Source: Acanthamoeba sp. SK_2022b
Lineage: Eukaryota; Discosea; Longamoebia; Acanthamoebidae
DNA length: 55,482 bases
Assembly: GCA_027943245.1 (NCBI GenBank)
Contig: JANDJZ010000398.1
Location: forward strand, 1-55,482
Reading direction: 5' to 3'
Shown: positions 33,015-43,309 of the stretch, one piece after another
How the letters are laid out: the number at the start of each line of letters is the position of its first letter
Numbering within the stretch: position 1 is the stretch's first letter
Made by a program: the position numbers and the translations under genes
The notes under the pieces: generated by a model
What the model saw: only the letters and a program-made list of their open reading frames with translations
Told to the model about the DNA's origin: nothing
The model's database searches: none

Positions 33015-35600
33015 ATGCAGCAAGAACTGCAAGTGAATCAGGTTCGTCGTATCACACTCCATCTTTTTATTGTGCCTAACTTGTGGCACTGAATCGTTCA
33101 CGCAGGCGGCGAATGTCGAGGCAGTTGCGAGCGTTGTGGTACTCCACTCCCCTTTTTTAATCACCCGCCTTGATGCGATGCTAAAACGCTGTGCTCTCCA
33201 CAACGCAGGCTGTCAAGAAGAGCAAGAAAAAGAAGGACAAGGAAGAGAGTACTGTAGAAGGTGAGAAGAGCAAGAGCAAGTCCCAGCACAAGGAGAAAAA
33301 GGAGAAGAAAGAGAAGAAGCAGGACAAGAACGAGAAGGCCGAGGACAAGGTGAAGAGCCCGCGTGGCGACAAGGCCAAGGCCAAGCACAAGAAAAAGAAG
33401 AAGGACAAGGACAAGGAGAAGGGTACGCCTGAGGAAGAGAAGGAAAAGGCGGCTCGGAAGAAGAAGAGGAAGGAGACCAAAGAGAAACGAAAGCGGGGCC
33501 AAGCGCTCCTCTTGACGGATCTGCCCGATGAAGTCCAGCTGTTGGTCATGGCCTTCCTCGCCGCGCCTGATCTCTGCGCTGCGTCTCTCGTCTGCCGAGA
33601 GGTATGCGCAGTCCCGCCGCGCTGTTTGGGTCTGTGTGCCTGCGCGCGTGCGTAGAGAGAATGCTGACCGCTGTGGCAACACGATCCAGTGGTACCGCCT
33701 GGCAACAGACGATCACATCTGGAGCCACTTGTTCGCCTCCAAGTATCACCGGGCGTACCGAGAGAGGCTCGAGGCCCGAGCGCAAGCCGACGCCTCACCG
33801 GCGCAGCCCAAGTGGAAGGAGTGCTACGCGCAGCGCGAGGTGCTAGCCCTCCTTCTTCGCTACTCTCTGGCGTTGCATCCCCACGCTCACGCCTGCCGTG
33901 GAACAGGCCCGAGATGAAAACTGGCAAAAGGGAGTCTGTAAGGTGTTTGCGATCCAGCTCACCGACATCGTCTACTGCCTCAACTTCAACGAAGACATCA
34001 TCGGTATGGCCCGACCCTCACCTGTGCACGATTGGCGCCATGGCGCTCCCCTCACCAGCGCACAATTAATTTGTATTTTGCACAGTGGCCGCTCTCCGCG
34101 ACGATCTCGTTCGCGTGCTCGATATCAACACTGGCAAGACGATAAAGCTGCTTCGCGGCCACAGGGGCTTTGTTGGTACGCTGCCCAATGCACGCCGCGA
34201 CCCCGCCGAGCGCGGCTAACCAAAATAATAATGATACTAATAATAATAAATAACCCCCTCTACAGGCACGTGCGATTTCGATAGCCAAGTAATAGTACGC
34301 CTCCCTCTCCTCTTTTGTGTTGGTCTATCCGATTAGCGTGTTGTGTAACTGACGCTCGCGCTCCTCCCGTTGGTGCTAGTGCTCCGGCTCTTGGGATAAG
34401 ACAATCAAAGGTGCCCCCTCCCACCTTCATCGCTTACAATCCTTTCTTTGCTGCATCCTCATTGGCGTTGCGCGTCAACAGTGTGGGACTTGCAAACGGC
34501 TCGGCTCTTGAGGAGTTTCGACGCGCATCGAGCCGAAGTGGTGGTAGTCAAGTTCACGGACAACACTCTCATTTCAGGCTCCGCGGATGCTACGATTAAG
34601 GTGCGCGCGTTGCCCTTAACTGTGCTCGACCGTTAGTACACGCGTAACAAGTGCGTCTTTCCATCAGATTTGGGATCTGGAGACGGGCGTCAGCACGGCC
34701 ACTTTGCAAGGTCACAACAAGGACGTGTGCACGCTCCAGTTTGATGAAACGAAGGTCGTCTCGGGCTCCAAGGACGGCGCGATCAAGGTGAGGCTCTTCT
34801 CTCTCTGTCTGTCTGTCCTCTTTCTCGTCTCTCACACCCACTGAAACATGGTCGTGGCGTTTGCAAGATGTGGGACCTGCGATCGCAGCAATGCTTCAGC
34901 ACGCTCAGCGAGCACGGGGACGGCGTGTGGTCCATACAATACGAAGACAACGAACTCGTCTCCGCTTCTAGAGGTCCGTCCTCTCCCATGTCTGTCCTTT
35001 TCCGACGCAGTACCTCGCTCACCTATCTCGCGCGCTCTCTGCTGTGCACAGACACCACGGTCAAGGTGTGGGACATGAGGGCGGGCAAGAGCAGGCTGAC
35101 TCTGCGAGGTTGGCCATCACCTCCTTTTCCATCGGTCAGCTTGCCCACTGCACCCACTGATCACATGTGTCGCGTCGCGTGTGTCGTGTCGATTTGCTGC
35201 TCCAATCGAGCAGGCCACACGGACAAAGTGCTTTCGATGATGTTCGATGAGTCCAAGATTGTTACGGGCGCCGAGGACTTCACGATCAGGGTAACCCACT
35301 CAGCCCCAAGACTTGTCACTCCGAGCCGACTAAGCAACTCCTTCCCACAGGTATGGGATCGGCACACGGGCGCTGCCTATGGCGCGCTGCCGGTAGGCCA
35401 CAAGGGTACGCGCTCTCAGCCTCGCCTGCGACACCACACGCAGCACACGGGCAAGGTTGTCCTCTGACCAGCCAAGTCGTGCAGGCAAGGTGTGGACGCT
35501 CAAGTTCCGCGACGCGGTGATGGTGTCGGGCTCGCACGACATGACCATCCGCATCACCCGCTTCGACAAGAGGCCCTCGCCAATTACCTTCAGGAAGTAG
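33015..35600 (+). CDS. F-box / seven-WD40-repeat protein (SCF substrate adaptor)
   Basis: Predicted ubiquitin-ligase specificity subunit. ATG at 33015 (MQQELQVNQ), then short exons AANVEAVASVV and AVKKSKKKKDKEES, and a Lys-rich, probably disordered or nuclear segment. The F-box, which binds Skp1, is LLTDLPDEVQLLVMAFLAAP, DLCAASLVCRE|WYRLATDDHIWSHL. Seven WD units follow: DDLVRVLDINTGKTIKLLRG; CSGSWDKTIK|VWDLQ; LISGSADATIK|IWDLETG; VVSGSKDGAIK|MWDLRSQ; LVSASR|DTTVKVWDMRAG; IVTGAEDFTIR|VWDRHTG; and MVSGSHDMTIRITRF. The stop is at 35598-35600. Nearly every blade is its own exon, with introns falling just before the WD dipeptide. Two exons are tiny: 23 bases (34266-34288) and 31 bases (34380-34410). 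The layout is that of the Fbw7/Cdc4/beta-TrCP class; the substrate is unknown. Confidence 0.92.
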
Positions 35601-36035
35601 GCCGTTGTTTCTTCGTCAGGCGGTGAGCTGCTTACAAATAAAAATAATAAAAATTATAGAAGGATTTTATAAATCGGCGGGTCGAGTGTCCCACAATGAC
35701 GAGGAGCGTGCCGGAGTATAAAGGAAGGAGGTGGCTGAACCAAAAGGTATGATAGCACGGAGGTTTCGAAGCCATTGTGGGATGGACACGTCTGCAGGAC
35801 GACAGTGGTCAAAAACTCTCCAATACTAAACCTAGCGCGGCGCTTGTTACCCTGCCCATGTTGCCACAAGTATCACCGGCAGCGGGACCGTAACGAGGCC
35901 TTACAGCTTTCCTTCCTTCAACTTCAACAACATACTAAAAATAACAACCTACCCCGAACGCTCAAAAAAAGTCATATTTGGTCATAGGTGTGAGTAAGAA
36001 CACAGGCTACTGTTTTCTGCTTGGCGACAATCAAA
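35601..36035. other. Intergenic stretch upstream of the transposon relic
   Basis: The 3' flank of the F-box/WD40 gene is AT-rich (AATAAAAATAATAAAAATT at 35637-35657). A TATAAAG word at 35717 is followed by a 70-codon open frame (35775-35987) with no known domain. I do not call it a gene. Confidence 0.4.
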
Positions 36036-36039
36036 TTTA

Positions 36040-37320
36040 TTGAAGATGCTGGTGGATGAGGAGAAAACAAAGAAGAGGGTGTGAGGTGAAGAGAAGCAGC
36101 AGTTGTTGGAGGTGTTGGTGAACTACTCCATCTCAGTCTCTGGGCATCCACTATCCCAAGATTTGATCAATGTCATCTTGCAACTGGCCCATGCATCATT
36201 GCTGGGGGTGAACAATGCCAGGGAAGTGGTGTGCAAGTGGGTAGGAATAAGTTGGAGGAAGATGCAAGAACTGATTACAGAGGTTTATGTGGAGAAGGAG
36301 ATGCCAGAGAAGAAGAAACAATGGAAGTGGCTCAAGGGTCCAAAGATTGAGCATGAGACATTAAAGGAAGCAGCACAGCAGATTCAAGCTTGGAATAGAG
36401 CAGGAAGTCTGGCTTCAATGGCTTGCCTAGCATGGTGGCTGAAGGAGGAGAAAGGAGTTGAAGTCAACAAAGAGTGTCTGTGCCACTACATTCAAGATGG
36501 GATTTGAATGGGGTGAAGTGAAGAAGAGAGGAGAGTTGTTTGAGAGCAAGAGAGTACAGGCTTGGTGGCAAGCATACATTGGCCAGAGAGTGATGGAGAG
36601 GGCAGAAGGACATCAGTGGCCTTCCTCAACAAAACCTACATCCATCAGAATCATGCACTGAACTACACCTGGTTCCTCCAACTGGAAGGGAATGCAGTTG
36701 GTACACCAGCAGGGAAGGGTCAGTGACTCATACTTCACACTGGAGGAGAGAAAGGATGTATACCAGGAGCACAGCACATGTGGGTTGTGAAGAAGTCAAA
36801 GTTGAAGACTGCTGATTACCACAAGAATGTTGATCCCTTGATTTTCATGAAATGGTTTGAGGAGAAGGTCTGCTGTGCTGTTCCTGAGCCATCAACCTTA
36901 ATAATGGACAATGCTGGCTACCACAAGGTCAAGATGGTGAGTGTTGAAGAGAAAGAGATCTTTGAAGGGCGAACCTTCAGTAATCTTTGGAAATCCCAAC
37001 TCCAACACTACCTCTCACACCACTGAATTGAATGGGAAGCAGGATGGACATGAGATAAACTATACCACACTGTGAAAGAGGTCCATGAGGCATCACCTCC
37101 AGCCATCTATGAAATTGCACACCGTTACAGACACAAGATCATCTTCCTCCCCCCCTACCATTCCAACTTCAACCCAAACTTGCAATGGGGGAGATCAAAC
37201 AATTGACAAAGGAAGGTGTGGAGCACATCACTCCAGAGACGTGGAAGAAAGCAATCACCAAGGTTGAAAAGATGGAAGACAAACTGTTTGTAAATGATAT
37301 ATGTGATGAAATCAATTAAG
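36040..37320 (+). mobile_element. Decayed DDE (IS630/Tc1-like, DDE_3) transposon
   Basis: Low-GC segment carrying broken transposase coding sequence in several frames. The N-terminal part is 36103-36507: VVCKWVGISWRKMQELI, then KGPKIEHETLKEAAQQI and MACLAWWLKEEKGVEVNKEC, a helix-turn-helix-like region. It shifts frame into EWGEVKKRGELFESKRVQAW. A middle part reads FLNKTYIHQNHALNYTW, then GTPAGKG and LHTGGEKGCIPGAQ. The catalytic core fragment is 36778-37026: DYHKNVDPLIFMKWFEEK and LIMDNAGYHKVK. The end is IIFLPPYHSNFNPN and LTKEGVEHITPETWKKAI. Order and motifs fit a DDE_3-like transposase. At least three frameshifts or stops break it. I saw no terminal inverted repeats. Confidence 0.75.
36103..37318 (+). 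pseudogene. Transposase pseudogene (DDE_3-like), catalytic residues lost
   Basis: The first catalytic position, normally Asp in a '(L)DETW/DESYV' motif, reads FLNKTYIHQNH, so Asp is replaced by Asn. The second Asp is kept in LIMDNAGYH. The third acidic residue, expected after 'NPIE', is lost in FNPNLQWGEIK. With the frameshifts near 36500 and 36720 and the stop at 37026, no active enzyme can be made. Confidence 0.7.
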
Positions 37321-37671
37321 AACCTTTTCCCTCACAATCTTCAGTGCCCTGATCCTGCACCCTCACTAGGGTGTATTGCTGGCATTGGTGTGAACAGGGC
37401 AGGCAAGACAAAAATGCCAGAGTTGGGAAGGGCTTTTGCCCCTTTTGACTTTCCAATGACTGTACCCTGCCAGCAAGAGAGCAGGGACAGTGGAAGCGAG
37501 AAGGGGGCGGAATGCATTCAGCCAACGTCCTCGTAAAACGTAGAGTCAAACATATCTTGCGCAAGTTTAATGGATTATTCACCAAAATTTCACCTTGTTT
37601 CCTCCAATCGTCAATATTTATTGTCGGTGCGTCTGCCTAGTTTTTTTTTTAAACACCCAACCTATACAGCC

Positions 37672-38375
37672 ATGTCCAACACGGAAACCACCACGCAGAG
37701 GACTCACGTCGTAGCCCTCGATGGAAGCGAAGACGCCGATAAGGCTTTCGTGTGGGCACTGCGAAACCTGGTACGCCTTATCGCTTCTCCTCGCCTCACG
37801 GCGGTTGACCTCACCCTTGCCGTTGTGGCGTCTCGCAGCCCAAGAGCGACAAGCTCGTCCTCGTGCACGGGCTTCACACGCTGCCACTGGAGAACCCTCA
37901 CATGGACTGGATGGACCAAGCCACGACCTTGTCTCGCGAGGAGCGCGCACGCCTGGCGAAGGAAAGGCACAAGGCTCTCTTCAGCCACTACGAGAGGCGG
38001 TGCAAGGAGGCTGACGTACGCTCATCTCCTGCCTCACCATTTGAGAGGCGTTAGGCTTATGCGGCGGTCGAGCTCATCTCCTCTTCAACATGTACGAGTA
38101 GCGTGTGTGCACGTTCGAGACCGTGAAGTTCCGAAGCACTGGCGAGCTTGCCAACAACATCTGTCGAGTGGCCGAAGAGGATCGGGCGGCTACCGTCATC
38201 GCCGGCTCTCGAGGCCTTGGTCTATACGATCGCGTCATGCTGGGTGCGCAAGTGTTCGTTTTGATGTCGCGTTGTGTCCCATCATCTTACCACCTCCGCT
38301 GGTGTAGGTTCGGTCAGCACTGCCTTGCTCAACCGGTGCCGCAGCTCCGTCCTCATCGCACGAGACTCGTCTTGA
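37672..38375 (+). CDS. Universal stress protein (UspA family)
   Basis: Small nucleotide-binding-type stress protein. ATG at 37672: MSNTETTTQRTHVVALDGSE, the beta-1/ATP-loop start (VVALDGSEDADKAFVWAL). Exon 2 is KSDKLVLVHGLHTLPLENP and LSREERARLAKERHKALFSH. Exon 3 reads VKFRSTGELANNICRVAEED and ATVIAGSRGLGLYDRVMLG. Exon 4 is SVSTALLNRCRSSVLIARDS, with the stop at 38373-38375. The ATP-binding signature G-x2-G-x9-G-S is complete as GSRGLGLYDRVMLG|SVST, split by an intron exactly between the last Gly and Ser. The protein is about 165 residues, the usual size for a single-domain member. Role and partners are unknown. Confidence 0.9.
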
Positions 38376-38858
38376 TCGCTCAGTGAGCAAAGGAGCACTA
38401 TTAAAACGCGTTCTCTCTGTATAAAGATTTCTCATGAGAGCTGCCTTTGCCCATTCGCGAGTCGTGTCCACTGCCCGTGTTGATCCCATCGACTCAAACC
38501 TTGCTTGGGTGGCGATGGAGGTTAGGCCAGATTTCCGCTGAACTTCACAAGGTGGCACATCGATCGGGGATAAAAGGAAGCAGGCAAAATGTCACATGAA
38601 GCAAAAGCAAGCCAAAAAACGAACAAACGCAGAGCAAAGCAAGCCGCATCACGTAGTGTCCGCAGTTGCGTTACGACAAGACCTGAGCACACCGCAGCAG
38701 CATCAGAACTTTAGTTGTACCGTTTCTTTGAAGGCCTCAGCATTTCCGCAACGAGCCGCTCGATCCGCGGTTCTGCTTACCCAGAGAGGTACCCGTAACG
38801 AATGCTGACACCGCTCTGTTTTGTTCCTTGTTTGTGCGATGTAGAGTGAGAGTTATTC
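38376..38858. other. Intergenic, about 480 bases
   Basis: Between two plus-strand genes. TATAAAG at 38420 and GATAAAAGG at 38570 are TATA-like words, but neither is at a convincing distance from the next ATG (38859). No gene seen. Confidence 0.4.
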
Positions 38859-40339
38859 ATGCAGAAAAGACAACGCCTCTGCCGTGTGGAGAACGATGTG
38901 GTGTCTGCCCTTCCCACCGAGTTGTGGCACGAAGTTTTCCTCCGAGTTGGCTTCTATGACCTGATGGTGAGCCCCTCCCCTACCGCCCTGTGCTAGAGTT
39001 GCTTGCTCAGATGTTTCCTGTCCCGTTTGTAAGGTGTCCCTACCAAGCGTGAGCAGAACCTTTAAGCAGATGGTGGGAGAGGATAACGACTACCTCTGGT
39101 AACGAGCATTCATCGCGTTTATGCTTATCTTTTTCCTGTTAACAGGCCCTGCAGGTACAACTTGTGTAAGCGGGTGTTCGGAGTAGAGCACATAAGGCTC
39201 CATTCCTCGCTCATTGCCTTCTTCTCACGCGGCTGGAAGGAGGTATTCGAAGCTAGAGGTGTGTGGAACCCCTCCCACAAGTTGCAATGGCTGCTTTCCG
39301 ACCCTTGCGCTCGTTGTTCGAACAACAGTGAAACTGCTGTTGCGCCTGAGCGGTGCAGACTTGGCCGCCATCGCCAACTTCCCCCGCGCGCTCATAAGCG
39401 AGGAGCGAATCTGGGAACCGCAGAGCTATCACCTTCGGTATGGGCGCTAGCGCACCGCAGCTTCTATTCCTCCCAGGCTCAAATCTGCTTTGCAGACTGG
39501 CTGTAGGCCTCAACGATTTGCCAGAGATGAAGGAGATCTTGAACATCCTTAAGCACCGCGGCCGATACGACGCCTCGCGCAAGCGCTTCCTCGAGCTGCT
39601 TCACGCCCAGGAGGAGTACGACATCCTAAGCCAGTATGCGTTCTTCCGTCAAGGCGACAACGTGATGGAGAAGAAGCGGCGCTGCTTTGATGCCTTGGCC
39701 GAGATGGCAAGTGGCATCGAGTTTCTTCGTCGGGGTGCTGGCACGCTCAAGACCGGCAGAAGGATGTCTCGTGAGGGCTTACTATCACCTCTTGAGCAAG
39801 AGGCAGATAGGCCTTCGCATCGAAACGAAGGCAGAAGATCGTTTATCGCTGCTGCAAAGGATTGGAAGGCCGTGCAGACGTGCGTATTCGCGATCAAGAC
39901 ACTCAACGCCAGGGATACGCTCGTCATCGAAAGCAGCATGGCACAGGGGCGTATCCACCTCGCCTTCCTCGACCTCAAGAACGCGCGAAAGGATATCGTC
40001 GTCAATGGTGAGACTCTCAACTCCATGCATCTGAGGAACTTCACTACTGAAGGTACGTTGATGGCCCTATATTTTTTCGCGTCTGTTAGTTCTCACCCTC
40101 CTCGTCTAGATCATCCCAGCTTGACTGACGCGTTGCTCGAGAGGATGGGCATTCCTACCGACGTGGTCCCTGCTTGGCTCTTCTACTTCTTCCTCGTCTT
40201 TGTGTGCTGCCTGGGCTTCACCGATTCGGCTGCCTCTAATTTCCACCTTGACTCTCTCGTCTGTAGCCCGCCGTGCCGCAACCAGCGTGTCACCATGCAG
40301 CACGCACTCAACTTCTTGAACACTCGCGCGTCCGCCTAA
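38859..40339 (+). CDS. F-box protein, C-terminal domain unrecognised
   Basis: ATG at 38859 (MQKRQRLCRVENDVVSALPT). The F-box is ALPTELWHEVFLRVGFYDLM|VSLPSVSRTFKQMV, with DNDYLW|YNLCKRVFG and RGWKEVFEAR. I read an intron from about 39260 to 39330, giving EAR|VKLLLRLSGADLAAIANF and EERIWEPQSYHLR. This joins in frame to RLAVGLNDLPEMKEILNILK. The rest is HRGRYDASRKRFLELLHAQE, EYDILSQYAFFRQGDN, KDWKAVQTCVFAIKTLNARD and VVNGETLNSMHLRNFTTE, ending ALNFLNTRASA at 40339. There are no WD40, LRR or Kelch motifs, so the substrate-binding part is unclear. Around 39750-39850 two frames look plausible and an extra intron may exist. The F-box implies SCF ubiquitin-ligase membership. Confidence 0.7.
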
Positions 40340-40422
40340 GCCGTCGCAGAAGGTTTTGCTCTGTTGCTTCACACAAGAATGTACATAATGTATACAGTCT
40401 CTACGAATTCGTGCCTTCCACC

Positions 40423-41690
40423 TTACACGTCGTCGTGCTTGAAGCGCCGTAGAGATGCCCCTATTGACTTGGAGAATCGCGCAAGCCCGCCCGCTGGTTT
40501 CTCATTCCTGCGCTCTCCTTCCTCTCGCTCTCGCTCTCGCTCTCGCTCATCCTCATCGCTCCCACCGTCGTCGTCTTCTTGCCCATCCATTCGCTTCATT
40601 GCCACCGCCCCTTCCATGTCCTCGCCAGGACTGCGGTGGTGATGGTGATGGTGGTGATGTCGCGGGCGCTGCTTCGCGTCGCTGCTGCGGCTACGGCTGC
40701 TGCCGACCTTGGGAGGAAGCGGAGGCGGATTCTGACGCAGCGGCCCAGGCTCGTGCCGCTGGTGCCAGGTCTGGGCAAACAGCTTGACGTAGAAGACCTG
40801 TGCCGGGTTTCGTATCGTTCCCGGACGCGCGGCGCGCACCAAGTCGATGGCATCTCCGGGCTTCATGCCCAACGCGACCAGAACGCTCACCACCACCATG
40901 CCCGATCGACCCTTACCTCCGTTGCAGTGCTGGCCAGCAAGAGATGAGTGAGCGACATCGAGAGGTTGAGCCTCGAGACAGACAAAGGTGGTTATTTGCT
41001 TACCACGACGATGACCTTGTCCTCGCGCAGGCGTGCGAGCAGCAGGTCGACGAGGTCGACGAGAACGCTCATCGACTCGGGGATCCATTTGTCCGTGATC
41101 GGCGCCCACACGCTCTCGATCCCCACATCCTTCGAGCGATTGAAGAGCTGGGTAGCGCCCATCCTCTGCAGCTCGACCTCGCGCACCAGCGTGACTAACA
41201 CGTTTGTCTCCACAGCGGTCTTGTGTCGCGCGCGCGTTAACGTAAAGTCGAGCAGTGAGCAAGAACAGAGAGCAAGGCGAGGCATACGAGCACGCCGATG
41301 TCTTTGAAAATATCGCGTCTGTGTCGCTTCTTGTTGCGTCCGGGACAGCAGCATATTCCCAGCCGCGCTTTGTGTCCTCCCGCCTGTCACACGACACACA
41401 CGATGCGTGTCAAGTACAAAAGTGGTGGCGTGTGGTGAATGCCACGCCTTGAGAAACTGAACGGGGGCAAGGGGGGGGAGTGTACGTACGACCAAGGTGG
41501 AGGGCTCGACGGGGAGGAAGTCCACGCACAGGGGCTCGGTGTCGGAGGTGGCGAGGACCACGCTCTTCCGCGCGAACGATACGAGCTGCTTGCTGCGCTC
41601 ATAGTCGAGACACTCTCGCAGCAGCTCTCTCACCTCCTCAGACTCGCTCAGTTCTAGCGGCGTGCGGCCAAATTGATCTGTATGCGCACA

Positions 41691-41764
<74 letters not shown>

Positions 41765-41779
41765 CATAGGAGCTTGAGA

Positions 41780-41849
<70 letters not shown>

Positions 41850-43211
41850 GTGCGTGCCTTGCAGAGTCATGCTTGCGCCGGAGCGCACCAGGAGGGCCAC
41901 CATCTCGAGGTTGTCGGTCTGTACAGCCAGCGCCAGCGGGGTGAACCTGCGGACGACCGACGTACGACACGCATTGGCCAGTGAGGAGGGACAGAGATCT
42001 ATGAGGAGGATGCGGGGGGTGAAGGCAGCGCCCACGCGCGTACCCGGCTGCGTCTTGGCGGTTGGCCTCGGCGTCCTTCTCCAGCAGCAACGCTACGATT
42101 CCCACGTGGCCCTGACACCGCAGCCCAAGGTAAGCAGCCAAACAAAACACGACCGCATACGCACACGCGCGCAAAGAGGCGCAGGCCCCTTTACCTGCTC
42201 GGCGGCTGAGTGCAAAGCTGCGGTGCACACATACAGAGAAGATGGCGGCCGGTCAGGACGTTGGGCAAGAGCATGCAGGCAGGCAGAGAGAGAGAGAGAG
42301 AGAGAGCGGAAACCTGTGGTGCCGATGGCGGTGTAGGCGTTGACGTCGGCTCCGTGGTGGATCAGCTTCTCCACGATCACTCGTCGCCCTCTGTGCGCCG
42401 CCAGTATGAGCGGCGTCGCCCCCATCTTGTCGCCCACGTTCACCTGCCCGACCGCCCGACCGCCTTAGCCTTACCTCCTCCCTCCCTCCCTCTCTCACGG
42501 GCGGGCGCGCACGTCGATGTGTGGGGCCGACGTCAGGAGGATGTCGACGATGTCCTCCGACGCGAACTGCACTGCGTCGTGTAGCGGCGTCGCTCCTCCC
42601 CTGTCCTGCCTGTTCACGTCGATCCCTGCACGCCCCTGATCAGCCACGCGCAGCCGAATGGGGAGAGAGCGAGTAGAGCGAGTAGAAGGAGAGGGGGGGG
42701 GGTGAGCGAGCTCACCTGGACTCGAAGAGAGGAGGAGGATGACGAGGTCCTCGCTGCTGGCCGAGACGGCGGCGTGTAGCGGGGTGCGGGCGTCGATTGG
42801 GTCCTGCCCGTCGGCCCGCACTCGGGAGGCGAGCTCGAACACGGTCGCCTTGTCTCGCGCCGCGCACGCCCGTAGGAGCTCGGCGGTCTCCTCTGGCGTG
42901 GGCTCTCTCTTGGGCTCATGTATTGTGGCTTCCGTGTCGCTCTCGTGCGCTCGCTGACCCGCTTCTTTCTCTGAAGCTAGTGCTTCATCTTCTCCTCCGT
43001 CTTGCGTGCCTCCTTCGATGGATTGATTTAGCGGCAGTTGTGGGCTCACGGCCGCAAGGTCGCTCCGTGGGCCGTGCACGCCCGCCCGCTCTCCCATTTT
43101 CTCTGCAGCCTCGGCATCCTGTGCTTCTACTTCAGTTGGGGCGTCTGCAGACAGTGTCGCCTCTGGCAAGCGGGGTGAGTCTGCTGCCACCGCAGCTACC
43201 GTCTCTTCCAT
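40423..43211 (-). CDS. Ankyrin-repeat protein fused to a CDKN3/KAP-like protein phosphatase
   Basis: ATG at 43211 (MEETVAAVAADSPRLPEATL), then an acidic region. About six ankyrin repeats follow: DARTPLHAAVSASSEDLVIL, GGATPLHDAVQFASEDIV, MGATPLILAAHRGRRVIVEK, ALHSAAEQ|GHVGIVALLLEK, FTPLALAVQTDNLEMVALLV and DQFGRTPLELSESEEVRELL. After a linker come DIFKDIGVLVC, NVLVTLVREVELQRMGATQL and GIESVWAPITDKWIPESMSV, then the P-loop HCNGGKGRSGMVVVSVLVAL with catalytic Cys and Arg, and AIDLVRAARPGTIRNPAQVF. The phosphatase half matches CDKN3/KAP dual-specificity enzymes. The C-terminus is His-rich (nine in a row) and charged, ending RRFKHDDV. One intron (41678-41857) begins with GC rather than GT and contains a long CA/GT palindrome. 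I do not know an animal equivalent of this fusion. Confidence 0.85.
41692..41848. repeat. (CA)n-(GT)n inverted microsatellite inside an intron
   Basis: About 70 bases of CA repeat (41692-41763) are followed, after a spacer of roughly 20 bases, by about 66 bases of GT repeat (41782-41848). The two arms are reverse complements, so DNA or transcript could fold into a long near-perfect hairpin. Frames across it give only Thr-His or Cys-Val repeats. Confidence 0.95.
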
Positions 43212-43309
43212 GGTGCTTCCACACAAGAAAACGAGCTCCGATAAGAACGCAACAGAAAATAGAATAAATTGAAAAATAAATATTGATTATTTTCTCCACC
43301 AACACGACG
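43212..43309. promoter_or_regulatory. 98-base divergent promoter interval
   Basis: The start codons of the ankyrin-phosphatase gene (minus, 43211) and the LIM gene (plus, 43310) are only 98 bases apart. The interval is AT-rich (AATAAATTGAAAAATAAATATTGATTAT at 43263-43290), unlike the flanking coding DNA. Both 5' UTRs and core promoters must fit here unless non-coding first exons lie elsewhere. Confidence 0.6.

Noticed and set aside
35775..35987. 70-codon open frame after a TATAAAG word
   Set aside because: No domain and no conserved features; it lies in the AT-rich flank of a transposon relic.
40500..40560. Tandem TCTCGC repeat as a CRISPR-like or satellite array
   Set aside because: It is the coding sequence of an Arg-Glu run at the C-terminus of the phosphatase gene, with no spacers.
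41480..42336. Open frames of Thr-His or Cys-Val repeats across the CA/GT tract
   Set aside because: Repeat translation inside an intron; the flanking exons belong to the minus-strand ankyrin gene.
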